Assembly: GCA_003521845.1 (NCBI GenBank)
Contig: DPHB01000009.1
Location: 927 to 37,179 of the forward strand
Source: Oceanospirillaceae bacterium
GTDB taxonomy: Bacteria; Pseudomonadota; Gammaproteobacteria; Pseudomonadales; Balneatricaceae
DNA: 36,253 nt
Direction of reading: 5' to 3'
Shown here: piece by piece, positions 1-8,344 of the stretch
Layout: every line of letters begins with the position of its first letter
How positions within the stretch are numbered: the first letter of the stretch is position 1
Notes under the pieces: generated by a model
Seen by the model: the letters and a program-made list of their open reading frames with translations, nothing else
Told to the model about the DNA's origin: nothing
The model's database searches: none
Program-made: the position numbers and the translations under genes

Positions 1-306
1 TTTATGCAGTCTAATTATGAAGGTGAGATTGTTGAGTGGATTCAAGATGCAATCATTCAAAAGGTTGACGTAATAATTATCAATGCTGCTGCTTATACTC
101 ATACATCAATCGCAATTCATGACGCATTAAAATCATATTCAGGCTACAAGGTTGAGCTTCATATCTCTAACCCACATTTGCGCGAATCATTTCGCCACGT
201 TTCGTTTATTTCCTCGACAGTTGATGCTGTAGTTGCTGGATTGGGAGCTGACGGTTATGGTCATGTTGTTGATTTATTATCAGAGCTGCCCATTAAGGTT
301 AATTAA
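1..306 (+). CDS. aroQ: type II 3-dehydroquinate dehydratase, 5'-truncated by window edge
   Basis: The frame is open from base 1 and ends at TAA 304-306, giving about 101 residues of a protein that is normally near 145-150, so roughly the first 45 residues lie outside the window. The sequence shows the family signatures QSNYEGE, INAAAYTHTS, HISNPHLRESFRH and a C-terminal GLGADGY. Known family role: dodecameric cytosolic enzyme converting 3-dehydroquinate to 3-dehydroshikimate in the shikimate pathway. The His of the HISN/FRH segment and the Asn/Ala-rich loop are the usual active-site region. In many gammaproteobacteria aroQ precedes accBC; here it is followed by an unrelated reverse-strand gene, so it may be a second, catabolic-type copy (inference). 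Identification is secure. Confidence 0.93.
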   Translation, partial: FMQSNYEGEIVEWIQDAIIQKVDVIIINAAAYTHTSIAIHDALKSYSGYKVELHISNPHLRESFRHVSFISSTVDAVVAGLGADGYGHVVDLLSELPIKVN

Positions 307-373
307 AGAATAATAGAGTAACTCTCTATTGGCTGCTCTAGCTGATTGTCTTCTAACCATCTTCAACTCCTTT

Positions 374-2818
374 TTATGCCAATATTCTACTATAGGTTTT
401 ATCGTAAGGCCCAAAAGGAATAACTTCCACTTCAACCATTTCTCCCAATAAATCAAGGTGCATTTGAGTTCCTTCTTTCGATTTCTCTGGGTTCACAAAT
501 GCATATGCGAGATTCAGGTTAACTCTGTGTCCCCAATCGCCAGATGTTATTGTCCCAACCACTTTACCATCTTCCATAAGTGAGGCTCCACCATAAGCGG
601 GCGCATGTTTACAGGCGACTTGGAGACAAACAAGTTTTTGATTCAGGCCATTATTAATACGTTTTTGTAGTGCTTTTTTACCAATAAAGTTATCTTTACT
701 TAGATTGACAAAACGCTCAAGACCAGTTTCATAGGGATCAAACTCAGTTAATAAATCAGATTTCCATGCTAAAAACCCTTTTTCCATTCTCATGGATTCC
801 ACAGCCCTAGACCCAAAGAGCTTCATACCAAACTCTTCTCCTGCTTTAAAGAGCGTTAAGTATGCTGCATATAGAGATTCGTTTGGAACGTGCACTTCAT
901 ATGCAAGCTCCCCTGAGAAGCTAACTGACATTACGGTAGCTGCAGAAAAGCCAATGAAACACTCCCTTATACTGAGCCATGGAAACGCCTCCTTGCTCCA
1001 ATCTTCGCGACTACATTTGGAGAGGACTTCTCTCGCTTTAGGTCCTGCTATGAGAAGGATTGTTTGATCATTAGTAAGACTTCTAATTTCAACATCTTCA
1101 TCAGTATTTATATTCTGCTCTAACCAATCCATATCGTGAAACTCTGATGCTGCGGCTGAACCATACCACATTCTTTTTGGGCCCCGATCTGAGGCTGGAA
1201 TATTTGAAATAGTAGCTTCACTTTTTATCATTCCTAAGTCATTGAGAAGATAACCCAGACTAACTCGACCAGACTTCTGAGTAATGTTGCCACAAAAGAT
1301 TCTTTCAACAAAACCATTGGCATCTGGGCCACTAATTTCAAAACGGTTAAAGCCATTCACTTCGGTCAGCCCAACATTGTTTTGGATGTTTTTTACTTCA
1401 TTTGCGACAATATCAAAGACTTCATCAAAGTGAAATGAGAGCGAAGGGCGGAAGTCTTTGGATGGCTTGATATATTCAACACGCTCCCATCCATTAATGA
1501 CTGTAAATTCAGCATTTTTATTCGACATGATCGGAGTAAGAGGAGTGGTTTTGGCCAGGCGAGCTGCTGGACGATGTTCGTGAGGAAAGTGGAAGCGAAA
1601 CTCGTTTTGATAGTCTTCAATAGCCATCATACAAGTCAGTTCGGTATTGGCATATTGAGTAAAACGACGTGGATCCGTATACCAGCTGTCCCATTCGCTT
1701 TGCCCTTCAACGATGATCTCAGCGAGGATCTTGCCGTGGCCACCACTCTCACCAATACCAGCACGCAAGCCAATAGCACAGTAGGCATTAGGGATATCAG
1801 GAATAGGGCCAATGAGTGGCGCGCCATCAATGGTGTAGGTAATGGGGCCGTTGACGATGGAAGAAATACCCGCTGTTTGTAGGCTTGGCATAAACTCAAA
1901 GATACCTTCTAAGTTTGGCAAGCAACGATCCAAATCATCAGGACACAAGGCCTTGGTAAAATCAGGGCTAATGCCGTCCATACCAAAGGTTTTACAACCT
2001 TGCTCGTAGACACCTACCAACAAGCCTTTCTTTTCTTGGCGGCTATAAAAATCATGGCGCGGGTCACGAATAATGGGCACACGATAATCCAAAGCTTCCA
2101 ATTCTGGCATGGAATCCGTTAAGAAATACATGTGCTCCATAGAAGTCACGGGATGACTAACACCCAACATATTGCCTACTTCATTAACGCGGTAACCTGT
2201 GGCGTTGACCACCTTTTCACAGGTAATATCGCCTTTTTCTGTATGCACGATAAATTCGCCATTTTCCTTACGGGTAATATCGATAACCGGGTTAAAACGA
2301 TATACCTTGGCACCGGCTTCACGGGCTTTACGTACCATGGCAAAGGTAATACCGGCTGGATCAATATCGCCATCTAACGGATCCCACCAGGCACCTAATA
2401 CACCATCCGGATTAATCAATGGATGACGCTTAGCGGCTTCCATACCATCAATAAATTCCATATCGGCACCCATACCATTGGCCATGCCAACCATGTGCTT
2501 GTAGAGGTCTACTTCGATAGGCTTACTAGCCAAACGCATACCACCCGTAATGTGATAAGCAAAAGGGTGCTCTGGGTCGTCAGCCAATTTTTTGTACAAA
2601 TCAATGCTATGGCGCTTCAAAGCAACGGCTGTTTGGTTAGGACCAAACTGAGTAACCTGAGCGGCTGCGTGCCAAGTAGAACCCGATGTCAGTTCATCAC
2701 GTTCTACCAAGGCAATATCAGTCCAGCCGTGTTCGATGGCCAAATGATAAAACACCGAGGCACCAGCGATACCACCACCGATAACTACAACACGTGCATT
2801 AGGAAGAGCTTCTGACAT
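374..2818 (-). CDS. dimethylglycine/sarcosine dehydrogenase-like FAD and GcvT-domain oxidoreductase
   Basis: This 814-residue protein has an N-terminal FAD-binding DAO domain (GGGIAG at residues 14-19), a middle FAO_M segment near 375-430 and a C-terminal GcvT-type folate-binding fold. STWHAA at 47-52 contains His50, the position that carries covalent FAD in dimethylglycine and sarcosine dehydrogenases. Family role: oxidative N-demethylation of dimethylglycine, sarcosine or related N-methyl amines, passing the methyl carbon to tetrahydrofolate. Exact substrate cannot be read from sequence. The start is ATG with AAGGTGG about 8 bases upstream. It diverges from a GcvA-like LysR gene, which may regulate it (inference). 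The 3' half (GcvT part) is more AT-rich than the 5' half, and the whole gene is poor in CTAG compared with downstream genes. Confidence 0.88.
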   Translation of the reverse strand: MSEALPNARVVVIGGGIAGASVFYHLAIEHGWTDIALVERDELTSGSTWHAAAQVTQFGPNQTAVALKRHSIDLYKKLADDPEHPFAYHITGGMRLASKPIEVDLYKHMVGMANGMGADMEFIDGMEAAKRHPLINPDGVLGAWWDPLDGDIDPAGITFAMVRKAREAGAKVYRFNPVIDITRKENGEFIVHTEKGDITCEKVVNATGYRVNEVGNMLGVSHPVTSMEHMYFLTDSMPELEALDYRVPIIRDPRHDFYSRQEKKGLLVGVYEQGCKTFGMDGISPDFTKALCPDDLDRCLPNLEGIFEFMPSLQTAGISSIVNGPITYTIDGAPLIGPIPDIPNAYCAIGLRAGIGESGGHGKILAEIIVEGQSEWDSWYTDPRRFTQYANTELTCMMAIEDYQNEFRFHFPHEHRPAARLAKTTPLTPIMSNKNAEFTVINGWERVEYIKPSKDFRPSLSFHFDEVFDIVANEVKNIQNNVGLTEVNGFNRFEISGPDANGFVERIFCGNITQKSGRVSLGYLLNDLGMIKSEATISNIPASDRGPKRMWYGSAAASEFHDMDWLEQNINTDEDVEIRSLTNDQTILLIAGPKAREVLSKCSREDWSKEAFPWLSIRECFIGFSAATVMSVSFSGELAYEVHVPNESLYAAYLTLFKAGEEFGMKLFGSRAVESMRMEKGFLAWKSDLLTEFDPYETGLERFVNLSKDNFIGKKALQKRINNGLNQKLVCLQVACKHAPAYGGASLMEDGKVVGTITSGDWGHRVNLNLAYAFVNPEKSKEGTQMHLDLLGEMVEVEVIPFGPYDKTYSRILA

Positions 2819-2841
2819 TTTTTGACCACCTTAAAAAATAC

Positions 2842-2921
2842 GTCATTGCGAGTGCAGCGAAGCAATCTCTTTAATGTGGCACTTCGCTGGTTAGAGGTTG
2901 CTTCGCTGCGCTCGCAATGAC
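2842..2921. repeat. long imperfect inverted repeat (REP/MITE-like hairpin)
   Basis: Two 29-base arms, 2842-2870 and 2893-2921, are reverse complements except at two positions, both of which would be G-U pairs in RNA. The outer ends read GTCATTGCGAG and CTCGCAATGAC; the 22-base loop has no coding content. It sits alone in the intergenic space between two divergent genes. GTCATTGCGAG-type palindromes with GAAGCAATC cores are seen as dispersed repeats in several proteobacteria, so a mobile palindromic repeat is the likely identity; only one copy occurs in this window, so dispersal is not shown here. It could also act as a transcript-end hairpin, but no T tract follows. Confidence 0.85.
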
Positions 2922-3024
2922 AACTGTTGTTTGAGCAATTTAGCTAGCGCCTAGTTTGCCAGCAGTATAAACTCCCTGACAAACCAAAATATTTAACCCA
3001 TAGTGCAAAAATATTAAACAATAA

Positions 3025-3882
3025 ATGAAACACTCACTACCCCCTCTAGACAGTTTAAAAGCCTTTGAAGCCAGTGCTCGCCTACTAAGTTTTACGCGCG
3101 CTGCCGACGAGCTATGCGTGAGTAAAGGTGCAATCAGTTATCAAATAAAGAAGCTGGAACAACACTTGGGGCAAGCTCTGTTCAAACGTACCACACGACA
3201 GGTATTACTCACGGATGCTGGTCAGTTACTGTTTCAACAGACCCAATTATGGTTTGAAGACATGGCTAAGCACCTGGATTCGCTGGCCGTTAACCATCAA
3301 CAGCACCTAGTTATTGCGGTTACTACCTACACCGCCGTACGTTGGTTGTCGCCACGTCTATCAGCTTTTAGCCAAGCCCATAGCGACCTACAGATACAGC
3401 TACAACACACCATTAATCAAGCCAATTTTGATAGTCATGGCGTTGATTTAAGTATCCACTGGCAACATCAACAAGGTGACTGCCAGCATTTTGTGCGCTC
3501 CCCCCTATTCCCAGTAGCTAGCCCACAATTGATAGCCCGCTTGCCCGCCCCGAGGCTAAAGGCCGGTCAACTAGGCAGTGAGCCTTGGCAACAGGTGAAT
3601 CTATTAGCAGAACCGCGAGAAGAAGATTTATGGCAAGCTTGGAATCAAGGCTTACTGGCTGACAATCCTCGTCAAATAATAGAAGACGCCAATGTAAGAG
3701 TACAAGCAGCCATCGATGGTCAAGGTTTGATCTTAGCTGATGATCTTATGCGTACAGAAATTGATGCCGAGGCTCTGCTTCCTGTGAGCCAAGATGTATT
3801 AACTGAAGCAGGCTACGGTTTAAAATCCTATACTCAATCAGGTCAGCAATTGTTAAGTTGGTTAATGGACTCGACTCACTGA
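3025..3882 (+). CDS. LysR-family transcriptional regulator, GcvA-like
   Basis: The 285-residue protein opens with PPLDSLKAFEASARLLSFT and a winged helix-turn-helix over about residues 6-65 (AADELCVSKGAISYQIKKLE), followed by a periplasmic-binding-protein-like effector domain. The PPL-L-AFEA opening is typical of the GcvA/AmpR branch. It is divergent from the DMGDH-like gene across a 206-base gap that holds the inverted repeat, so regulation of that gene is plausible but inferred. Its 3' end overlaps the convergent ornithine-cyclodeaminase-family gene by 7 bases. ATG start at 3025; no strong ribosome-binding site is visible, the upstream region being AT-rich. Confidence 0.9.
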   Translation: MKHSLPPLDSLKAFEASARLLSFTRAADELCVSKGAISYQIKKLEQHLGQALFKRTTRQVLLTDAGQLLFQQTQLWFEDMAKHLDSLAVNHQQHLVIAVTTYTAVRWLSPRLSAFSQAHSDLQIQLQHTINQANFDSHGVDLSIHWQHQQGDCQHFVRSPLFPVASPQLIARLPAPRLKAGQLGSEPWQQVNLLAEPREEDLWQAWNQGLLADNPRQIIEDANVRVQAAIDGQGLILADDLMRTEIDAEALLPVSQDVLTEAGYGLKSYTQSGQQLLSWLMDSTH

Positions 3883-4811
3883 GCTTGTTGATATTTTTCC
3901 AAAGCCAACACCGACAAAGCAAGATCACCTAGAGCATGGCCACGAAATACAAATCCTGTACGCTCATTAACATGGTGCCGCCCCACTACCTGCCCGGACA
4001 CTAATTTCGATAAATCACCGTAGATAACTTCAGGATCACAAAGCTTATTAGGCAAGGCTGCCTCTTGCTCTTCGTCATCAATAATGACTTTATCAAGGCT
4101 AGCAAAACTAGATTTATGCCAGGGTGCTGCCAAATCTACTACGGCAGCAAATGATCCTGGGCGCATGCCACTAGCATCCAGAAAAGGCGCTGCACCACCC
4201 GTATGGGTAACCGTGGTGACTAGCAGGTCTACGGCTTCAACAACTTCTTGACCGCTAGCGCAATCTTCCACGGTCAAGCCTAAATCCGTGGCTAATGCGG
4301 CTAACAAATCTTTGTTCTTTTGCCCACGACCAAACATTTTCATATGTTTTAGTGGGAACAATTCAGCAAACGCCTGCAGATGGGTACGTGCCTGCAAGCC
4401 AGTACCCACAAAACCAATAGTCTGAGAATCTGCATTAGCCATATGCTTAGCCGCCGTGGCGCTTAAGCCTGCGGTACGCACACCAGTAACCCAACAGCCA
4501 TCCATAATAGCTAGGGGTAACCCTGTGACACTATCCAGCATGGTCACCAAACCATTAATTTGCGGCAATCCATGATTGGGATTATCAGGGTTCAACACCA
4601 CAGTTTTTACCGCCAACATATTCGGTTTATCCATAGCGGCCAAGGCAGCCATCATGTAACGTTGATCGGGTGGTGTTATTACCGCTTTTGGGGCCGACCA
4701 CACCTTACCCTTGGCGGCTTGGCCGATAACATGCTCAATGGTTGCTATCACTTCTTTGGTGCTGATTTTTAAATCGATTAAATCGTTTTCTGATAGATAA
4801 GGGATATGCAT
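3876..4811 (-). CDS. ornithine cyclodeaminase / mu-crystallin family protein
   Basis: A 311-residue Rossmann-type protein of normal family length. Visible marks are Lys69 in AVKTV (the substrate-contacting lysine of the family), the nucleotide-binding GFVGTGLQARTHL at about 133-145, and Asp226 in VVDLAAP, matching the catalytic aspartate region. Family members include ornithine cyclodeaminase, alanine dehydrogenase, ketimine reductases and N-methyl/opine-type dehydrogenases, so the exact reaction is not resolved. Start ATG at 4811 has AAGGA about 7 bases upstream on the reverse strand. It lies between two LysR genes and converges on the first. Oxidation or reduction of a small amino acid or cyclic imine is the safest reading. 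Confidence 0.85.
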   Translation of the reverse strand: MHIPYLSENDLIDLKISTKEVIATIEHVIGQAAKGKVWSAPKAVITPPDQRYMMAALAAMDKPNMLAVKTVVLNPDNPNHGLPQINGLVTMLDSVTGLPLAIMDGCWVTGVRTAGLSATAAKHMANADSQTIGFVGTGLQARTHLQAFAELFPLKHMKMFGRGQKNKDLLAALATDLGLTVEDCASGQEVVEAVDLLVTTVTHTGGAAPFLDASGMRPGSFAAVVDLAAPWHKSSFASLDKVIIDDEEQEAALPNKLCDPEVIYGDLSKLVSGQVVGRHHVNERTGFVFRGHALGDLALSVLALEKYQQAQ

Positions 4812-4904
4812 GCTGGTGTCCTTCGCTGAGCTTGCTGTTAGTTTTACATAAAGACTATATGTGATCTAGTGAAGCGCTTAAATACATTCAAAGCAAAGCC
4901 AAAA

Positions 4905-5780
4905 TCATGCTAATAACTGAGCAAATTCCTGCCGCAAAATGGAGACAAAATGTTTTACTTTCGGCAAGGGGTACACGTCTCTATGCACCAGACACCAAAG
5001 CCCAATGGGCCACACTTCTGGTGTGTATACTTGAACCAGATCATCCCTCGCGGCCACCTCGGCCTTACCCATAAAACCAATACCTAGTCCCGCAGTAACA
5101 GCCTGATTAATGGCCTTACCAGTGCCGAAACTCAAGTTTAGACAAGATTCAGGCACATTGTTATGCAACCATTCGTGCCACAACATAAACTCAAGACGCT
5201 GGTGCATAGTAATAAACTGATGCTGGGCCATAGATGCCTTACTATCGGGAATACCGTGTTCCTGCACATAGGCTTTCGAAGCCGCGTAAACGACGTGAAA
5301 GTCACCTAAGGCAATGACCACATTATCAGGTGTTTTTGGCTTAGGCCCAGAGCGAATAGCAATATCAGCTTCACCATACTCAAGGTCAAAATTCTTAATG
5401 TCGCCAATGAAATTGACCTTCATGGCAGGAAATTGTTGCTGGTAGATACGAATTGACGGCAACAGATATTCCACCATTTCATCTAAGCTTGTAATAGTGA
5501 GCGAGCCCTGTAATTCGTCTTCTTGCTTGCCAATCCGACTAGCTAGGTATTTAAACTGCTGCTCGGTGATATCCCCCACACGCAGTATCTGCTGCCCTGC
5601 ATCGGTAGCTATATAGCCTTTGTCATTACGAATAAACAGACGCGTACCCAACTCTTCCTCTAGCGCATCCACATGACGCATCACCGTAGCTCGGTGCAAA
5701 TTAAGCTCATTGGCCGCAGCAGAAACGGTGCCTAATTTGGCTATGGTGTAAGCCGTACGTATAAAATTCCAATTATCCAT
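4905..5780 (-). CDS. LysR-family transcriptional regulator
   Basis: Starting at ATG 5780 the protein begins MDNWNFIRTAYTIAKLG and runs 291 residues; a GTG 12 bases further upstream (5792) is in frame but has no better ribosome-binding site. The N-terminal helix-turn-helix reads VSAAANELNLHRATVMRHVD, with His in place of the usual Ser/Gln in the recognition helix; the rest is a LysR substrate-binding domain. It is divergent from the FAD-dependent oxidoreductase at 5887 with a 106-base shared promoter region that contains a dyad AATGC-N10-GCATT (5806-5825) suited to a LysR box. Control of the oxidoreductase and autorepression are inferred. Confidence 0.9.
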   Translation of the reverse strand: MDNWNFIRTAYTIAKLGTVSAAANELNLHRATVMRHVDALEEELGTRLFIRNDKGYIATDAGQQILRVGDITEQQFKYLASRIGKQEDELQGSLTITSLDEMVEYLLPSIRIYQQQFPAMKVNFIGDIKNFDLEYGEADIAIRSGPKPKTPDNVVIALGDFHVVYAASKAYVQEHGIPDSKASMAQHQFITMHQRLEFMLWHEWLHNNVPESCLNLSFGTGKAINQAVTAGLGIGFMGKAEVAARDDLVQVYTPEVWPIGLWCLVHRDVYPLPKVKHFVSILRQEFAQLLA

Positions 5781-5805
5781 ACCAATGTACACTTTTTATA
5801 CAAGT

Positions 5806-5825
5806 AATGCGTAAATAATAGCATT
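5806..5825. promoter_or_regulatory. candidate LysR box in divergent promoter
   Basis: AATGC at 5806-5810 and GCATT at 5821-5825 form a dyad with a 10-base AT-rich spacer, containing the T-N11-A arrangement of LysR sites. It lies between the LysR start and a TATAAT element of the opposite gene. Assignment is by pattern and position only. Confidence 0.4.
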
Positions 5826-5852
5826 CTATACATAAATTCACATCTATATAAT
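5824..5852 (+). promoter_or_regulatory. candidate sigma70 promoter for the FAD oxidoreductase
   Basis: TATAAT at 5847-5852 is a consensus -10 box; 17 bases upstream TTCTAT (5824-5829) is a poor -35, as expected of an activator-dependent promoter. The proposed LysR dyad abuts the -35. A transcript would start near 5859 with AGGA before the ATG at 5887. Confidence 0.45.
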
Positions 5853-5886
5853 GGCCAACATTGAACGATCTACAGGAATTATCTAG

Positions 5887-6945
5887 ATGCAAACTGACGT
5901 ACTGATTATTGGTGGTGGCTTTGCTGGCGCCAACGCTGCCCAACACTTAGCTAAACATGGTGTAAAAACACTCTTAGTAGATAAAAAAGACTTTTTTGAA
6001 GTCACCTTTGCCACCTTGCGCAATGCCGTTGATCCAAAAACCGTGGGCAACACGGCGCGCAAATACTACCAAGATTTTATCCAGGGTGACTATGTACAGG
6101 CTGCAGTGACTGAGCTGCACGCTAACAAAGCCACACTAGATAACGGCGCTAGTGTTGAGTTCCAACAAGCGATTATCGCCAGTGGCAGTAGCTATAAAAA
6201 CCTTGCCATGGCCAAACCCCAAAACAGCCTCAACCTAGATAGGCGCAACCAAGAACTGCTACAAGAACATGATCAACTAACTGCAGCAAACAGTGTGCTA
6301 ATCATTGGAGGTGGTATTGTCGGTGTGGAACTAGCAGGTGAGGTCGCCTACGCTCACCCTGACAAAAAGGTAATCTTGGCTCATGCCACCGATACGTTAC
6401 TAGACGGCTTTAAACCCAAGGCACAGCGTGTAGCAACAGAACAGCTACTTAAGCTTGGCGTAGAAATCCAATACCAGCGCATGTATCAGCAAAGTGAAGA
6501 AGGTTATATCGACCCGCGTACTGGGCACAGCATCCAGGCTGACTTGGCCTACTTGTGCGTGGGCACTCAGCCTAACAACCAGTTCTTGCTAGACACCATG
6601 CCTAACATCCTCAACGACCAAGGCATGGTGAAGGTGGATGACAATCTTCGCGTTTCCGGTGTAAATAATCTTTACGCCATTGGCGATATCGCCGATGTTG
6701 GCGAAGCCAAGCTAGGCTACCTAGCTGGCGGCCAAGGTCGTTACATTGCTAAGCAAATCATTGCTGACCGCGAAGAAAAATCTAATAAGGCATACAAGCG
6801 CAACCCACTAATGGCGTTAATTCCAACGGGCCAAAAAACCGGTGTTGTGCAGCTGCCTTTTGCTGTAACCAGCCTTAGTTTCATGGTTAATATGAAGCAA
6901 AAGGATCTATTTATATCCAAGATTTACAAAGAGTTAAAAATCTAA
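5887..6945 (+). CDS. FAD-dependent pyridine nucleotide-disulfide oxidoreductase (FSP1/AIFM2- and NDH-2-like)
   Basis: This 352-residue flavoprotein has two dinucleotide folds: GGGFAG at 9-14 for FAD and GGGIVG at 141-146 for NAD(P)H, plus the FAD-closing motif YAIGDIAD at 263-270. No CxxxxC redox pair follows the first fold, so it is not a disulfide reductase. The architecture fits small quinone or ferredoxin reductases such as FSP1/AIFM2-like, type II NADH dehydrogenase or sulfide:quinone-type relatives; the electron acceptor is not determined. Start ATG has AGGA about 9 bases upstream. It is divergent from a LysR gene and lies 108 bases before a pair of YeeE/YedE genes, which makes a sulfur-related role possible but unproven. 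Confidence 0.82.
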   Translation: MQTDVLIIGGGFAGANAAQHLAKHGVKTLLVDKKDFFEVTFATLRNAVDPKTVGNTARKYYQDFIQGDYVQAAVTELHANKATLDNGASVEFQQAIIASGSSYKNLAMAKPQNSLNLDRRNQELLQEHDQLTAANSVLIIGGGIVGVELAGEVAYAHPDKKVILAHATDTLLDGFKPKAQRVATEQLLKLGVEIQYQRMYQQSEEGYIDPRTGHSIQADLAYLCVGTQPNNQFLLDTMPNILNDQGMVKVDDNLRVSGVNNLYAIGDIADVGEAKLGYLAGGQGRYIAKQIIADREEKSNKAYKRNPLMALIPTGQKTGVVQLPFAVTSLSFMVNMKQKDLFISKIYKELKI

Positions 6946-6958
6946 ATTTTCTCTTCAA

Positions 6959-6972
6959 TTGACGTACATCAA
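6959..6972 (+). promoter_or_regulatory. candidate FNR/ANR box
   Basis: TTGACGTACATCAA matches the FNR/CRP-family consensus TTGAT-N4-ATCAA at 9 of 10 positions. It lies about 80 bases before the first YeeE-type gene, a usual distance for activation. It overlaps a perfect 14-base palindrome ATCAATATATTGAT at 6968-6981, so another regulator could bind instead. Confidence 0.42.
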
Positions 6973-6987
6973 TATATTGATCATGGG

Positions 6988-7015
6988 ATATGAAGACAAT
7001 AGCCGCCCTTCATAT
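6988..7015. repeat. 8-bp inverted repeat in 5' leader of the YeeE genes
   Basis: ATATGAAG (6988-6995) and CTTCATAT (7008-7015) are perfect complements with a 12-base spacer, extended by flanking GG/CC with one bulged base. It could be an operator or an RNA hairpin ahead of the start at 7054. No T tract follows, so it is not an intrinsic terminator. Confidence 0.45.
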
Positions 7016-7053
7016 TCCATTCAACTATATGCCTATAACCAAAAGGATTAACG

Positions 7054-7605
7054 ATGACACTCAACTGGAAAACAGGCGGTCTGGCACTAGGCTTGGTGTT
7101 CTTTTTCGCTGTACTACTAGTCAAGCCTATCGGCGTAAGTACGCAGTTCGTAATATTGGACGGCATCATTGGTGATGCAGTAAATCCAGAACTAATCACC
7201 AAAACCGAAGATGGCTACACATCTACTAATGCGTATTTAGCCAAATCAAATGGTAAGTATGCAAAAAATGCTTCCAACCCAATCAACTATAGCTTTGTAT
7301 TTGTTATCGCTATGATGATCGGTGCTTATCTATCAGTTAAGATGCGCGGCGGGTTGAACTCTCAAGAGCGAAACATGCCCGCCCTTTGGCGTGCTAATTT
7401 CGGTGACAGCGTTATGAAACGTAATCTAGTAGCCCTAGCCGCTGGCTTTGTCGTGATTTACGGCGCTCGTCTTGCTGGAGGCTGTACTTCTGGTCACATG
7501 ATGAGTGGCTTGATGCAGACCTCCTTATCCGGATATATATTTACTTTGGGAGCCTTCGCTGCTGCCATTCCCGTCGCTATGTTCATGTACAAGAAAGAGG
7601 GCTAA
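7054..7605 (+). CDS. YeeE/YedE family transporter, first half
   Basis: A 183-residue inner-membrane protein with a hydrophobic segment at about 8-30, a polar loop at 45-77, then helices at about 80-97, 125-142 and 155-177. LAGGCTSGHMMSG places Cys144 in the G-G-C-T-S-G-H motif that defines this family (PF04143). YeeE/YedE proteins such as TsuA import thiosulfate or related sulfur compounds via relayed cysteines. Here, as in many bacteria, the transporter is split into two genes; the next gene starts 3 bases after this stop. AAAAGGA precedes the ATG. The substrate is inferred from the family. Confidence 0.87.
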   Translation: MTLNWKTGGLALGLVFFFAVLLVKPIGVSTQFVILDGIIGDAVNPELITKTEDGYTSTNAYLAKSNGKYAKNASNPINYSFVFVIAMMIGAYLSVKMRGGLNSQERNMPALWRANFGDSVMKRNLVALAAGFVVIYGARLAGGCTSGHMMSGLMQTSLSGYIFTLGAFAAAIPVAMFMYKKEG

Positions 7606-7608
7606 TCC

Positions 7609-8196
7609 ATGACTATTCTTCTCGCAATTATTCTGGGCATTGCCTTTGGTGTAGTACTAGATCGTATTGGTGCATCCAACCCCAACTGGATTGGTAAGAT
7701 GCTGTCTTTGACCAACCTACACTTGATGAAAACTATCTTACTTGCCATTGGTGTAGGATCAGTTTTGATGTTTGCTGGCCAAATGGTCGGCCTTGTAGAC
7801 GTTGGCCACATGTCAGTTAAGACAGCCTATGTTGGTGTATTTGTTGGTGGTCTAATGCTAGGTGCTGGCTGGGCCGTATCTGGTTATTGCCCAGGTACAG
7901 GCGTATGCGCTGCAGCTTCTGGTCGTAAGGACGCCTTGTTCTTTATTGCTGGTGGTTTATTAGGCGCTGCTGCTTACATGGTTACCTTCCCGATTTGGAA
8001 AGCAAGCGGAATTTTAGACAAAGTTGCCGGTGGCAAGGTAACTCTAGGCACCGTGCCTGATGCCAAGTACGACGGCATCTTTGCTATGCAAGGCGACATT
8101 CTAGGTATTATCTTAGGTTTGGCTTTCATCGTCATCGCCTTTGTTCTACCAGAACGTCTAAATGGTCAAGGTCCGGCTATAGCGCCAGCCCAATAA
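7609..8196 (+). CDS. YeeE/YedE family transporter, second half
   Basis: A 195-residue membrane protein with helices at about 3-20, 41-60, 72-92, 107-127 and 160-180. The motif SGYCPGTGVCAA carries Cys94 and Cys100, complementing the single GGC motif of the preceding gene. Together the pair supplies the conserved cysteines of a full-length YeeE-type sulfur-compound importer. Translation is probably coupled to the upstream gene (3-base gap; AAAGAGGGCTAATCC before the ATG holds the ribosome-binding site). A strong intrinsic terminator follows at 8216-8251, closing the transcription unit. Confidence 0.88.
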   Translation: MTILLAIILGIAFGVVLDRIGASNPNWIGKMLSLTNLHLMKTILLAIGVGSVLMFAGQMVGLVDVGHMSVKTAYVGVFVGGLMLGAGWAVSGYCPGTGVCAAASGRKDALFFIAGGLLGAAAYMVTFPIWKASGILDKVAGGKVTLGTVPDAKYDGIFAMQGDILGIILGLAFIVIAFVLPERLNGQGPAIAPAQ

Positions 8197-8215
8197 CACT
8201 GACTTTTTTAAAAAC

Positions 8216-8251
8216 ATAGGGGGCAGGCTTACAGCCTACTCCCTATTTTTT
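8216..8251 (+). terminator. intrinsic terminator after YeeE pair
   Basis: ATAGGG (8216-8221) pairs with CCCTAT (8241-8246), and the inner AGGCT pairs with AGCCT around a short loop with a small internal mismatch; six Ts follow (8246-8251). The remaining 8252-8344 stretch shows no coding feature. Confidence 0.85.
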
Positions 8252-8344
8252 GGCCTCCCATACTCCCTCCCTTGTAGTTTCTTCCTTGTCGACCCTTATT
8301 TTCCCATGCGCACAGGCTATTTCACCGGCCATATAAATTAGACA

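Noticed and set aside
312..330. AATAGAG/CTCTATT hairpin after aroQ
   Set aside because: Only a 7-bp AT-rich stem without a T tract; too weak to call a terminator.
792..2815. Several open frames opposite the DMGDH-like gene
   Set aside because: They are antisense to a strongly conserved coding gene and show no protein-like features.
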